54,784 bases of DNA from a virus. Location: the IMG/VR virus record IMGVR_UViG_3300022932_000095, positions 1 through 54,784 of that record; one strand, given 5' to 3'. Both the position numbers and the translations under genes were made by a program. The notes under the pieces are model-generated. The model worked only from the letters and a program-made list of their open reading frames with translations, made no database searches and had not been told where the DNA came from. Position 1 is the first letter of the stretch. Every line of letters starts with the position of its first letter. Positions 40,754 through 47,681 of the stretch are shown piece after piece.

Positions 40754-40921
40754 ATGAACCCAAGACACGAAAAACATAAACCTCATTTGGTTAAGCAGTA
40801 TAAGGCACAAATAAACAGAATCGAAAAGTGTGTATATTGGGCTCTAATTTTATTTATAGGATGCACAAATGATCATATGAGCGTCTTAGGAACATTTTTT
40901 TCTAACAGATTCAAAAAATAG
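40754..40921 (+). CDS. Small membrane protein
   Basis: 55 residues: basic N-terminus and one hydrophobic span (VYWALILFIGC). It ends inside the promoter of the terminase gene. Confidence 0.45.
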   Translation: MNPRHEKHKPHLVKQYKAQINRIEKCVYWALILFIGCTNDHMSVLGTFFSNRFKK

Positions 40922-40925
40922 TTTG

Positions 40926-40933
40926 TATATTTG
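40926..40933 (+). promoter_or_regulatory. Promoter -7 element of the terminase operon
   Basis: TATATTTG, an exact TAnnTTTG match, 18 bases before the ATG at 40952. No TTTG at -33 was found; the region there is T-rich. Confidence 0.55.
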
Positions 40934-40951
40934 TGGTTGACAATAATTAAC

Positions 40952-41458
40952 ATGACTGAATTACAAAGAAGGTTTGCGGACAGGTATTTTGAGACACTAA
41001 ATGGCTCACAATCAGCTATATATGCAGGGTACTCTGAGGCTACATCTAGGCAAAAAGCATGTGAATTATTAAACGATCCGGAAATAGAGGCATACATATC
41101 TGCTCTAAAGGCAGAATATGCTGAAAAATCAGGGATAAGTAAGATGCGTGTATTAGATGAGTACCGTAAAATTGCATTCTCTGATGTTAGGAATGTTTTA
41201 ACCGTTGATGGTGGACTCAAAAGCATAGATGATATAGACGACGATACGTCCGGTGCAATTGCCTCTATAGAATCATTTGACGAAGTAGACAGATCAGGGG
41301 AGAGGTTGGGTACAAATAGAAAGATAAAATTGCATGATAAATTAAGAGCATTAGAAGCCCTGTCTAAGCACTTGGGATTATTTGAGAAGGATAACGATCA
41401 AAAGAAAAATCAAGCAACAGTAACAATATTTGAGCTGCCTGATAATGGCAGAAAGTAA
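40952..41458 (+). CDS. Terminase small subunit
   Basis: 168 residues from the ATG downstream of the -7 element; a TTG seven codons earlier lies within the promoter and is rejected. MTELQRRFADRYFETLNGSQ, SAIYAGYSEATSRQKACELL and PEIEAYISALKAE form the helical DNA-recognition domain of the Terminase_2 family. It recognises the packaging site, so a cos or pac site is expected near here. It is followed by the large subunit. Confidence 0.9.
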   Translation: MTELQRRFADRYFETLNGSQSAIYAGYSEATSRQKACELLNDPEIEAYISALKAEYAEKSGISKMRVLDEYRKIAFSDVRNVLTVDGGLKSIDDIDDDTSGAIASIESFDEVDRSGERLGTNRKIKLHDKLRALEALSKHLGLFEKDNDQKKNQATVTIFELPDNGRK

Positions 41459-41503
41459 CTGACCGGATGAAGACCGGCAAGTGGGTAAGAGGCCACAAAA
41501 ATT

Positions 41504-41529
41504 AGCTATCTTTGCGGATAGCTTTTTTT
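41504..41529 (+). terminator. Terminator hairpin abutting the large terminase start
   Basis: Stem AGCTATC / GATAGCT with a 6-base loop and seven T, ending at the base before ATG 41530. It may act as an attenuator between the terminase genes. Confidence 0.65.
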
Positions 41530-43041
41530 ATGCAGGAACAAATAAAAAGGATTAGACCCCAAGACGGGTATCAATTAGAGTTTGCATCTTCTTCTGCTGA
41601 TATATGTATTGGGGGTGGGGCAGCCGGAGTAGGGAAAACGTTTTCATTGCTATTGGAGCCTATAAGACATAAAGATGTCGACGGGTTTGGATCTGTGATA
41701 TTCAGAAGAACAAACCCGCAAATAAGAAACGAGGGTGGTCTATGGGACACATCAATGGGACTTTATAATTTATTAGGCGCAACCCCAAGACAAAGCAATT
41801 TAGAGTGGATTTTTGAAAAATCAAAACTTAAATTCTCACACCTAGAGTACGAAAAAAATATATACGACTGGCAGGGGTCTCAGATACCATTCATAGGATT
41901 TGATGAGCTTACCCATTTCACAAAAAAAATGTTTTTTTATTTATTAACCCGTAACAGATCTGTATGCGGTGTAAATCCATACGTTAGAGCGACATGCAAT
42001 CCTGATCCGGATAGTTGGGTAGCAGAGTTCATATCTTGGTGGATTGACCAGGAAACAGGGTATGCAATCCCAGAAAGAAGGGGTAAATTAAGGTATCTTA
42101 TTGTTGATGGTGATAATTATTTATGGGGGGATAGCAAAGCAGAGGTTATAGAAAAAGGATGGCATATTATAGGGGAGGTCGTTGAAAGATCTGGGATCGA
42201 CCCAAACGAATTTGTAAAATCTGTGACATTTATAGGTGGCAGTATTTACGACAATAAAGAGTTGTTAAAAGAAAATCCGGCGTATTTAGGGAACCTGCTA
42301 GCGCAAGACAAAGATGTTCAGGCAGCTCTATTACATTCTAATTGGAAAGTTGTGTTGTCTGATAATGATATATACGATTACCCTTCGTTTTTAGGCATGT
42401 TTAACAACTTATACGAAATAGAAAAAGAAGAACGATATATAACAGCGGATATAGCATTGGAGGGCTCTAATAAGTTTATAATAGGCGGATGGGAAGGAAA
42501 AGAGTTGATAGCAATAAAAGTAATAGATAAATCCAACGGAAAGCAGGTTGTTGACGCAATAACCGGTATGGCAAAAGACATAAAATGTCAGAATAAAAAT
42601 ATATGTTATGACAATGACGGTGTGGGCGGGTTTGTCGAAGGATTCATACCTGGGGCTATACCTTTTCACAATGGAGGTTCCGCTATGCCAGATCCAGAAT
42701 CTGTTAATGATAAAAAAACACCAGAAAGATATGAGCACATAAAGGCTCAATGCTATTATAGATCAGGGAAAGCAGTACAAAGAGGAGAATATAAAGTTTC
42801 AGAAACAGTATATAATTCAATGTATGATGATAAAATGACAATAAGGCAACGTTTCATGCATGAAAGAAAGGCTATAAAAAAAGACAAACTAGATCAGGAC
42901 GGAAAATTATGCTTGATAAAAAAGGGGGCTATGAAAGCTAAGCTAAATGGGGACTCTCCTGATTTAATGGATATGTTTATGATGCGGGAAAGATTTGAAT
43001 TAGAGAAAAAAGCTAAAGAACTATCATTCGGATGGGATTAA
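41530..43041 (+). CDS. Terminase large subunit
   Basis: 503 residues from ATG 41530; a TTG at 41512 is in the hairpin. ATPase: Walker A GGAAGVGKT (about 33-41) and Walker B QIPFIGFDELTHF (about 120). RNase H-like nuclease: Asp in YITADIALEGS (about 302), Asp in CYDNDGVGG (about 360) and Asp in the DSPDLMDMF end (about 480). It translocates and cuts DNA at the portal. Type not assigned, so headful versus cos cleavage is open. Confidence 0.93.
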   Translation: MQEQIKRIRPQDGYQLEFASSSADICIGGGAAGVGKTFSLLLEPIRHKDVDGFGSVIFRRTNPQIRNEGGLWDTSMGLYNLLGATPRQSNLEWIFEKSKLKFSHLEYEKNIYDWQGSQIPFIGFDELTHFTKKMFFYLLTRNRSVCGVNPYVRATCNPDPDSWVAEFISWWIDQETGYAIPERRGKLRYLIVDGDNYLWGDSKAEVIEKGWHIIGEVVERSGIDPNEFVKSVTFIGGSIYDNKELLKENPAYLGNLLAQDKDVQAALLHSNWKVVLSDNDIYDYPSFLGMFNNLYEIEKEERYITADIALEGSNKFIIGGWEGKELIAIKVIDKSNGKQVVDAITGMAKDIKCQNKNICYDNDGVGGFVEGFIPGAIPFHNGGSAMPDPESVNDKKTPERYEHIKAQCYYRSGKAVQRGEYKVSETVYNSMYDDKMTIRQRFMHERKAIKKDKLDQDGKLCLIKKGAMKAKLNGDSPDLMDMFMMRERFELEKKAKELSFGWD

Positions 43042-43073
43042 TTGTCATAGTAAGGTAATATATAGCCGTATTA

Positions 43074-43104
43074 TTTGCGCCCACAGTTATTATATGTATG
43101 TTTG
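43074..43104 (+). promoter_or_regulatory. Promoter TTTG-N19-TATGTTTG
   Basis: TTTG (43074-43077), 19 bases, TATGTTTG (43097-43104): a full match to the Bacteroidota consensus. It shows that the ATG at 43106 is too close to be the start, so the ATG at 43136 is used. Confidence 0.7.
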
Positions 43105-43108
43105 AATG

Positions 43109-43126
43109 CCGAATCAAACAAGTCGG
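43109..43126 (+). promoter_or_regulatory. 5' leader stem-loop with CAAACAAG loop, copy 2
   Basis: CCGA (43109-43112) pairs with TCGG (43123-43126) around ATCAAACAAG, ten bases before ATG 43136. Compared with the copy at 30230, the outer and inner base pairs are both exchanged while the loop core is kept. Confidence 0.55.
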
Positions 43127-43135
43127 TGTAAGTTT

Positions 43136-43420
43136 ATGGAACTAAATAAATTAGGGAAAAAGAGTAAAGGCGTAAAGTATTTTAGCCTGAACGCTCAAAA
43201 CGAATTAGGGTATACCGTTAAATGTTCGAACGCCAGGGTGAGATACACCTTCAACAATATAAATGAAATAGAATGGACGCATCAAGGCGTAAAGGTATAC
43301 ATGAGCTCTAAGCATCATACAATGGAATTCGAGAGTTATGATTTGTCGATGTGGCACAACGTCACTATTGCACCAGCGGAAAAAGTGGCCGTGTATTTAT
43401 TGGATACACATAGAAAGTAA
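43136..43420 (+). CDS. Small accessory protein
   Basis: 94 residues beginning MELNKLGKKSKGVKYFSLNA; strand-rich. First gene of the small accessory block after the terminase. Not recognised. Confidence 0.5.
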   Translation: MELNKLGKKSKGVKYFSLNAQNELGYTVKCSNARVRYTFNNINEIEWTHQGVKVYMSSKHHTMEFESYDLSMWHNVTIAPAEKVAVYLLDTHRK

Positions 43421-43484
43421 AACTAAAACCCCGTAACGTTTGCTATGGTGTTTTGTCATAATAATGTCATATGGTTAAATATTA

Positions 43485-43515
43485 TTTGTGGGTGCAATAA
43501 ATATTATTACCTTTA
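43485..43515 (+). promoter_or_regulatory. Promoter TTTG-N19-TACCTTTA
   Basis: TTTG (43485-43488), 19 bases, TACCTTTA (43508-43515), close to consensus. The stretch ATTATTACCTTTACA is nearly repeated at the promoter at 45026. It drives the small gene at 43550. Confidence 0.6.
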
Positions 43516-43549
43516 CATCATCGGCAACGAACAATTAAAAATAACGATT

Positions 43550-43690
43550 ATGAAAACTCAAACAGGAATCATCACTTATAAAAACTACACTGAGAAAGTT
43601 ACAATAGATAATAATTTTGATACTCAAGCATTGTACGATATAATGAAAAACGACCCTGATTTCGTAAGCTTTAAAATTGAGGAGGCATAG
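43550..43690 (+). CDS. Small accessory protein
   Basis: 46 residues, MKTQTGIITYKNYTEKVTID then acidic; starts downstream of the promoter at 43508, not at the earlier ATG at 43445 which precedes it. Not recognised. Confidence 0.5.
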   Translation: MKTQTGIITYKNYTEKVTIDNNFDTQALYDIMKNDPDFVSFKIEEA

Positions 43691-43692
43691 AG

Positions 43693-43971
43693 ATGACACG
43701 TAAAGAAATTCAAAAACAAATCAATAAAGCTCAGGACATAAAAAAGTTTTCTGAAAGCCTTATCGAAGAAAAGGCTTTGCCACCGGAAGAAAGGCGCAAA
43801 ATATCGGTATTGGACAAAGAGATAATGAAAGCATGTGAGCAGTATAATTCTATATATGATAAACTCACTAAAGATGCAGCGCGTAACGATTGGACTATAT
43901 TCGATTTCGAAGTAAACGATTATTTCGATTTCGAAACATTTGATTCTGATGTCGCTTACTTAAAAGACTAA
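43693..43971 (+). CDS. Small acidic accessory protein
   Basis: 92 residues, helical N-terminal part (KEIQKQINKAQDIKKFSESL) and a very acidic, Phe/Asp-rich C-terminus (FDFEVNDYFDFETFDSD). Such acidic tails can mimic DNA, but nothing more supports that here. Confidence 0.5.
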   Translation: MTRKEIQKQINKAQDIKKFSESLIEEKALPPEERRKISVLDKEIMKACEQYNSIYDKLTKDAARNDWTIFDFEVNDYFDFETFDSDVAYLKD

Positions 43972-43974
43972 ATT

Positions 43975-44076
43975 ATGAAAAAGGTATTTAAAGATATACT
44001 TATATGCTTACACCCGTTATTATTAATAGCGTATATAATCATAGTCTTGCATGTATTAAAGCTATACAATTTTTAA
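43975..44076 (+). CDS. Small membrane protein
   Basis: 33 residues, almost entirely one membrane span (LICLHPLLLIAYIIIVLHVL). Three bases after the preceding stop. Confidence 0.45.
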   Translation: MKKVFKDILICLHPLLLIAYIIIVLHVLKLYNF

Positions 44077-44092
44077 ATTACACAGCCCCATA

Positions 44093-44143
44093 ATGGTTCG
44101 CCGAATAATCGCCTCGCATAGAAATATGCGAGGATTTGGCGGT
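44093..44143 (+). ncRNA. Duplicated hairpin RNA element, copy 1
   Basis: Outer stem TCGCCGAAT (44098-44106) / ATTTGGCGG (44134-44142), inner stem CCTCGCAT (44112-44119) / ATGCGAGG (44126-44133), 5-base bulge only on the 5' side. Copy 2 at 44619-44672 keeps both stems with base-pair substitutions. It lies just before a GCCCC-TTCG-GGGGC hairpin (44152-44165) and the gene at 44181. Confidence 0.65.
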
Positions 44144-44144
44144 G

Positions 44145-44165
44145 CAAACAAGCCCCTTCGGGGGC
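44145..44165 (+). promoter_or_regulatory. CAAACAAG motif and UUCG hairpin in a 5' leader
   Basis: CAAACAAG (44145-44152) adjoins a perfect GCCCC / GGGGC stem closed by TTCG (44152-44165), 15 bases before ATG 44181. The leader then reads TATAAGTTATG as in the other two CAAACAAG leaders. Confidence 0.5.
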
Positions 44166-44180
44166 ATTAAAATATAAGTT

Positions 44181-44387
44181 ATGAAAAATCAAACATCAAT
44201 AGTTCATTTTGAAAATAGTAGAAACGGATTAATTTCGGTAGGTTATGCTCTTGACGGTAACCAGTTTTCAGGGTATTACATTGCAAGATATTTAGGTGGT
44301 AAATTGATCGGTTTCCAGGGCACGACTTCATCTAAAGGCAAGAAACCATTTATGAGGATGCCTAAGCAATTTATAGTTAACAATTAA
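44181..44387 (+). CDS. Small accessory protein
   Basis: 68 residues: MKNQTSIVHFENSRNGLISV, strand-rich, basic C-terminus. Its leader holds copy 1 of the duplicated hairpin. Not recognised. Confidence 0.5.
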   Translation: MKNQTSIVHFENSRNGLISVGYALDGNQFSGYYIARYLGGKLIGFQGTTSSKGKKPFMRMPKQFIVNN

Positions 44388-44397
44388 TAATATCATT

Positions 44398-44604
44398 ATG
44401 AAACTCAAAATTACATCACAACCAACCTACGATCTTTTAGTTTCGAGAGGACACGGAGTTCCCAGAACAGATAATAATGACATACAAGACGGTTGGATAG
44501 TTGGTAAAAGATATTTAGTTAAACCAACTAATGAGCGAGAGCCATTAAAAGTACGTTGTACGCAAGATTGCCCTTATCATCTACAGGTAGTACACGAAGA
44601 TTAA
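44398..44604 (+). CDS. Small accessory protein
   Basis: 68 residues: MKLKITSQPTYDLLVSRGHG, then WIVGKRYLVKPTN. Strand-rich, perhaps an SH3-like barrel. Not recognised. Confidence 0.45.
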   Translation: MKLKITSQPTYDLLVSRGHGVPRTDNNDIQDGWIVGKRYLVKPTNEREPLKVRCTQDCPYHLQVVHED

Positions 44605-44618
44605 AAATAACCTCTAAC

Positions 44619-44672
44619 ATGGTTCCGCTGAATACAACCGCCTCGCATATTACTATGCGGGGATTTGGCGGT
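44619..44672 (+). ncRNA. Duplicated hairpin RNA element, copy 2
   Basis: Outer stem CCGCTGAAT (44625-44633) / ATTTGGCGG (44663-44671), inner stem CCTCGCATA (44641-44649) / TATGCGGGG (44654-44662), 7-base 5' bulge. Relative to copy 1, C-G becomes T-G in the outer stem, T-G becomes C-G at its base, and T-A becomes T-G in the inner stem. It is 17 bases before the gene at 44689. Confidence 0.65.
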
Positions 44673-44688
44673 AAAAAATCTATAGATC

Positions 44689-44805
44689 ATGGAAAAATAT
44701 CATTCAGAAATACAAAACACTTTAGACAACACGATCCTAAGCGTGACAATTACATTCTTAATAGCCGGTATATCCTTGGCAATTTCAATAGCGTTTATTT
44801 TATAA
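44689..44805 (+). CDS. Small membrane protein
   Basis: 38 residues; polar start (MEKYHSEIQNTLDNTIL) and one membrane span (VTITFLIAGISLAISIAFIL). Directly after hairpin copy 2. Confidence 0.45.
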   Translation: MEKYHSEIQNTLDNTILSVTITFLIAGISLAISIAFIL

Positions 44806-44807
44806 CA

Positions 44808-44966
44808 ATGGAAGAAAAGACTAAAAGACCAGTAGGCGCACCAAAAAAGGCCCCGACGTTTAAACCCTCATTACGTTGCCGTGTGGATACCTGGAGAACA
44901 TTGCAGTCGAAATACCCGAAGCAACTTAATGCTATGTTTAATGCCTGGCTTGAAAGCTTAAAGTAA
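44808..44966 (+). CDS. Small basic DNA-binding-type protein
   Basis: 52 residues. An AT-hook-like start (KRPVGAPKKAP) is followed by a strand and two helices (SLRCRVDTWRTLQSKYPKQL), resembling ribbon-helix-helix repressors. It could regulate nearby promoters, for example the palindromic one at 45007. Longer upstream frame is rejected because it would run through the hairpin. Confidence 0.5.
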   Translation: MEEKTKRPVGAPKKAPTFKPSLRCRVDTWRTLQSKYPKQLNAMFNAWLESLK

Positions 44967-45002
44967 CATATCTTTTACAATTAAAAATATTTTAAAATAC
45001 CT

Positions 45003-45033
45003 CTTGATAATACGCGTATTATTATTACCTTTA
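45003..45033 (+). promoter_or_regulatory. Promoter with 16-bp palindrome between its elements
   Basis: CTTG (45003-45006), 19 bases, TACCTTTA (45026-45033). Within the spacer lies the perfect 16-bp palindrome ATAATACGCGTATTAT (45007-45022), whose core also lies at the promoter at 33285. Downstream, ATCAG (45038-45042) can pair with CTGAT (45054-45058) around a loop with CAAACAAA. Confidence 0.6.
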
Positions 45034-45066
45034 CACCATCAGACACAAACAAACTGATTATGTATT

Positions 45067-45357
45067 ATGAAAACAAGACTTTTTAAAATCGCGCATTCAA
45101 TTAAAGGCCATTATGCTACGTTCTCAGAAGCTTTAACCGCAGCATGGAAAGTAATTAAGCTTATGTTGAAATTAAAGTCTGGAACAGCCTCATTCGCCTT
45201 TAAAAAGGTAGATGGATCAATTAGAAAAGCAATAGGTACGCTGAAAGACGTTCCGGCTTCAAAAGGAGTTAAAGCAACTAACTATGGGCAGTTTATATAC
45301 TTCGATATAGAGGCTAATGATTTCAGATCTGCTAAAGTTGAAAATTTAATATTTTAA
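45067..45357 (+). CDS. DUF2693/SH3-like small protein
   Basis: 96 residues. The second half (ASFAFKKVDGSIRKAIGTLK, then FIYFDIEANDFRSAKVENLI) has the pattern of small SH3/WYL-like proteins (DUF2693) frequent in Bacteroidota mobile elements. Role unknown; regulation by ligand or protein binding has been supposed for the fold. Confidence 0.6.
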   Translation: MKTRLFKIAHSIKGHYATFSEALTAAWKVIKLMLKLKSGTASFAFKKVDGSIRKAIGTLKDVPASKGVKATNYGQFIYFDIEANDFRSAKVENLIF

Positions 45358-45379
45358 CACTAAATTGTGGTATTTGAAA

Positions 45380-45621
45380 CCAACGGTGAATCTGTTTTGT
45401 TGCGTGTATCATAACAGAACGGGCATATGATTGGGTTCGAATCCCTAAACGTTGGCAAAAGCCCTTGTGAAGTACTGGTGTCGTTAATGCTTTCAAAGGG
45501 CAATTATAAACGAGTCGGCATACGGAGAAGTAAGGTGCCCTGTATTAACAGGGCAGTATTATAGTAAAACATGAGAGCGTTTAATTGAGATAGGTGTTGC
45601 TGGATGGCGCACCTATTTTTT
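45380..45621 (+). ncRNA. Structured non-coding region with tRNA-like T arm
   Basis: About 240 bases without an ORF, holding several stems in a row: CCAACG (45380-45385) / CGTTGG (45450-45455) enclosing TCTGTT / AACAGA and a canonical T arm GGGTTCGAATCCC (45433-45445); GCCCTT-TGAAG (45461-45472) / its partner ending at 45501; TGCCCTGT / ACAGGGCA (45536-45555); and a terminal stem with T6. The first part looks like a tRNA without D arm and with a 16-base middle loop. It ends just upstream of the portal gene. Confidence 0.55.
45590..45621 (+). terminator. Terminator before the portal gene
   Basis: Stem ATAGGTG / CACCTAT (45590-45596, 45610-45616) followed by six T. Confidence 0.8.
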
Positions 45622-45623
45622 GT

Positions 45624-45655
45624 TTTGTCTTTGTGTAACAAATCAGTTACATTTG
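45624..45655 (+). promoter_or_regulatory. Portal operon promoter TTTG-N20-TACATTTG
   Basis: TTTG (45624-45627), 20 bases, TACATTTG (45648-45655), an exact consensus match. The -7 element ends only three bases before ATG 45659, so the mRNA would be leaderless or nearly so. Confidence 0.7.
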
Positions 45656-45658
45656 TTT

Positions 45659-47008
45659 ATGAACTTAATAGAATCAATATTCTCATCAGCAATTAGCAAG
45701 CGGGTTAATGAAGTAATTGCAGAAAAACAATCTACCACATTTGCCAATGCTATGACTTCTATTAATATTGGTCTCAATGAATCTTTACCTACTATAAATC
45801 CTGACGCAGCGGACTACTATCAAACATTTAAGACTATTGGGGCTGTTTATGAAGTTACCGATGCGATAACAAAGAAGGTTATATCATGTCCAGTAGTAGC
45901 ATACAAAGTAAAAAACAAAAAGAAGTTACAACAATCAAAAACACTCGAAAAGATAGACCCAGTCCAGTCTTATTTACTGAAATTACAAGCTGTTGAGGAA
46001 GTTGATGTGCCTGGATTGCAAGATATGCTTACTATGGGCAGAGCAAACCCATATCAGACTGGTTCTCAATTTATATGGACAACTGTACTGTCTCTATTGC
46101 TTGGAGGTAATACATACGTCCACCCGTTAAAGGCTGGCAAAAAAGTTAAAGAACTATACTGCTTCCCTAATATGTCTATCGATGCTGATCCTGATGATTT
46201 AATGGATCCAATTAGGGGGTACACGTTATTAACCTCTGATAGAACTAAGTTTGATAAAGACGAAATACAGCACTTTAAAACAGGAACTCCGGCCCCTGTT
46301 GATAGGAGGATGGAATATCTGTATGGAGTATCACCATTAAGGGCTTATTTAGAATCACTAAGATCTATTAAAGAAGGGAAAGAGCAATCCAGTAAACAAG
46401 CTAAGAACGGAGGAGTGTTTGGTGTACTATCTCCACGTGACAAGGAAGACAATCTATCTACTGACTCAAAAAAGCAGTTAAAAGAAAAAATGATTGAAGC
46501 CAGGAGAAGCAATGATGAATTAGCTAGGGTATTCCCGTCGTCTATATCGTTATCTTGGCAGAATATAGGACTTCCAGCATCAGATCTTCAATTGCTGGAG
46601 TTAGTAGGTGCAAGTGAAAAAGACGTATATAGAGCTTATCATTGGCCTTTAAATTTCCATGATCAGTCAGGTAACACCTTTAGCAATCAAGGTATGGCAA
46701 CAAAACAAGCTATATATGATGCTGTGGCTCCTATATGTGACATGTTAGGCGAGTCATTCACCCATATATTAGGCGAAGGATACGGATTTGACTATATAGA
46801 ATGGGACTACACTCAGTTACCAGAGATGGCTGTCGATATGAAGGCTGTAGCAGAATACCTTGGTGCACTACCTAAAGGTGTACTAACATACAACGAAATG
46901 AGGTCTGCAATAAGGTATGGAGAAAAAACAGAAGCCTACATGAATGAGCATTATGTAGACTCCGGTTTAATAACTCTGAAAAGTGCTTATGAAGGATTGA
47001 CTAGTTAA
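45659..47008 (+). CDS. Portal protein
   Basis: 449 residues from ATG 45659 (an earlier start at 45620 lies in the terminator and promoter). Portal family features: NVGL-like start replaced by MNLIESIFSSAISKRVNEVI, a VTDAITKKVISCPVVAYKV strand, NTYVHPLKAGKKVKELYCFP, and YGVSPLRAYLESLRSI, a hallmark of HK97-type portals. It forms the dodecameric DNA gate at the head vertex. Ends four bases from the convergent glycosyltransferase gene. Confidence 0.9.
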   Translation: MNLIESIFSSAISKRVNEVIAEKQSTTFANAMTSINIGLNESLPTINPDAADYYQTFKTIGAVYEVTDAITKKVISCPVVAYKVKNKKKLQQSKTLEKIDPVQSYLLKLQAVEEVDVPGLQDMLTMGRANPYQTGSQFIWTTVLSLLLGGNTYVHPLKAGKKVKELYCFPNMSIDADPDDLMDPIRGYTLLTSDRTKFDKDEIQHFKTGTPAPVDRRMEYLYGVSPLRAYLESLRSIKEGKEQSSKQAKNGGVFGVLSPRDKEDNLSTDSKKQLKEKMIEARRSNDELARVFPSSISLSWQNIGLPASDLQLLELVGASEKDVYRAYHWPLNFHDQSGNTFSNQGMATKQAIYDAVAPICDMLGESFTHILGEGYGFDYIEWDYTQLPEMAVDMKAVAEYLGALPKGVLTYNEMRSAIRYGEKTEAYMNEHYVDSGLITLKSAYEGLTS

Positions 47009-47012
47009 TCGG

Positions 47013-47681
47013 CTACGTCCTGAATTCTATAAACTCCTTACTATTCGCCTGTGACATAAAATAATCATATCCAGACTTTAGATTCTCTTGCATTTCTTCT
47101 TCTGTAAAACTTCGTTGTATTGCATTGTGTTCATCCATTGAGTATATTAATTTATCAGAATCAACAACATCTATAAATGGATGTGGAATAAGTCCTGCAT
47201 TATATATCCTTTGGCTCATTGATGTGTGTTCATATTTGTTATGAAATTTAACATCGAAACCGCCTATCGTATCTATGCAATGTCTTGTGTACATCATTGC
47301 AAATCCGTTACTAATTCTATGATACGATATATTATTTTCAATTCTTATAGACGGATAGAAAGTTCTACATAGGTGCTGTTGTTTAGATTCCAAGTAAGGC
47401 AAGTGCCAATTTTCGCATAAAGGAAATGAATCATCATCAAAAAGCCAAAATATATCACAACCAGATTCGTGCATCAATTTTAAACATGAGTTTTTTGATG
47501 AAGCAATACCTTTACTATACTCATTCCTTAAATCAGGGTCACAATATAGAATGTCACTTCCGTCGTCAACTACGAATATCTTGCTATTAATAGGCTGATG
47601 CATAAAATGATACTCAATACACTTATTAAATGCACTTTCTCTATTCTTAGTTGTTATGGCTATGCCTATATATGGATCCAT
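47013..47681 (-). CDS. GT2-like glycosyltransferase
   Basis: 222 residues, GT-A fold: start GIAITTKNRESAFNKCIEYH, nucleotide-binding VVDDGSD (about 38) and a metal-binding DDD in LFDDDSF (about 82), then IGGFD (about 140). Substrate unknown. Last gene of the leftward cassette, overlapping the HNH gene by 16 bases. It could modify the cell surface or a phage structural protein. Confidence 0.7.
   Translation of the reverse strand: MDPYIGIAITTKNRESAFNKCIEYHFMHQPINSKIFVVDDGSDILYCDPDLRNEYSKGIASSKNSCLKLMHESGCDIFWLFDDDSFPLCENWHLPYLESKQQHLCRTFYPSIRIENNISYHRISNGFAMMYTRHCIDTIGGFDVKFHNKYEHTSMSQRIYNAGLIPHPFIDVVDSDKLIYSMDEHNAIQRSFTEEEMQENLKSGYDYFMSQANSKEFIEFRT

Noticed and set aside
43106-43135. ATG at 43106 as start of the 43136 gene
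   Set aside because: It lies two bases after the -7 promoter element; the conserved leader points to 43136.
43899-43940. Twice-repeated palindrome TTCGATTTCGAA as an operator
   Set aside because: Both copies are explained by the repeated amino acids FDFE in the coding frame of the 43693 gene.
45380-45455. Ordinary tRNA gene
   Set aside because: The T arm and an acceptor-like stem are present, but there is no D arm and no 7-base anticodon loop.
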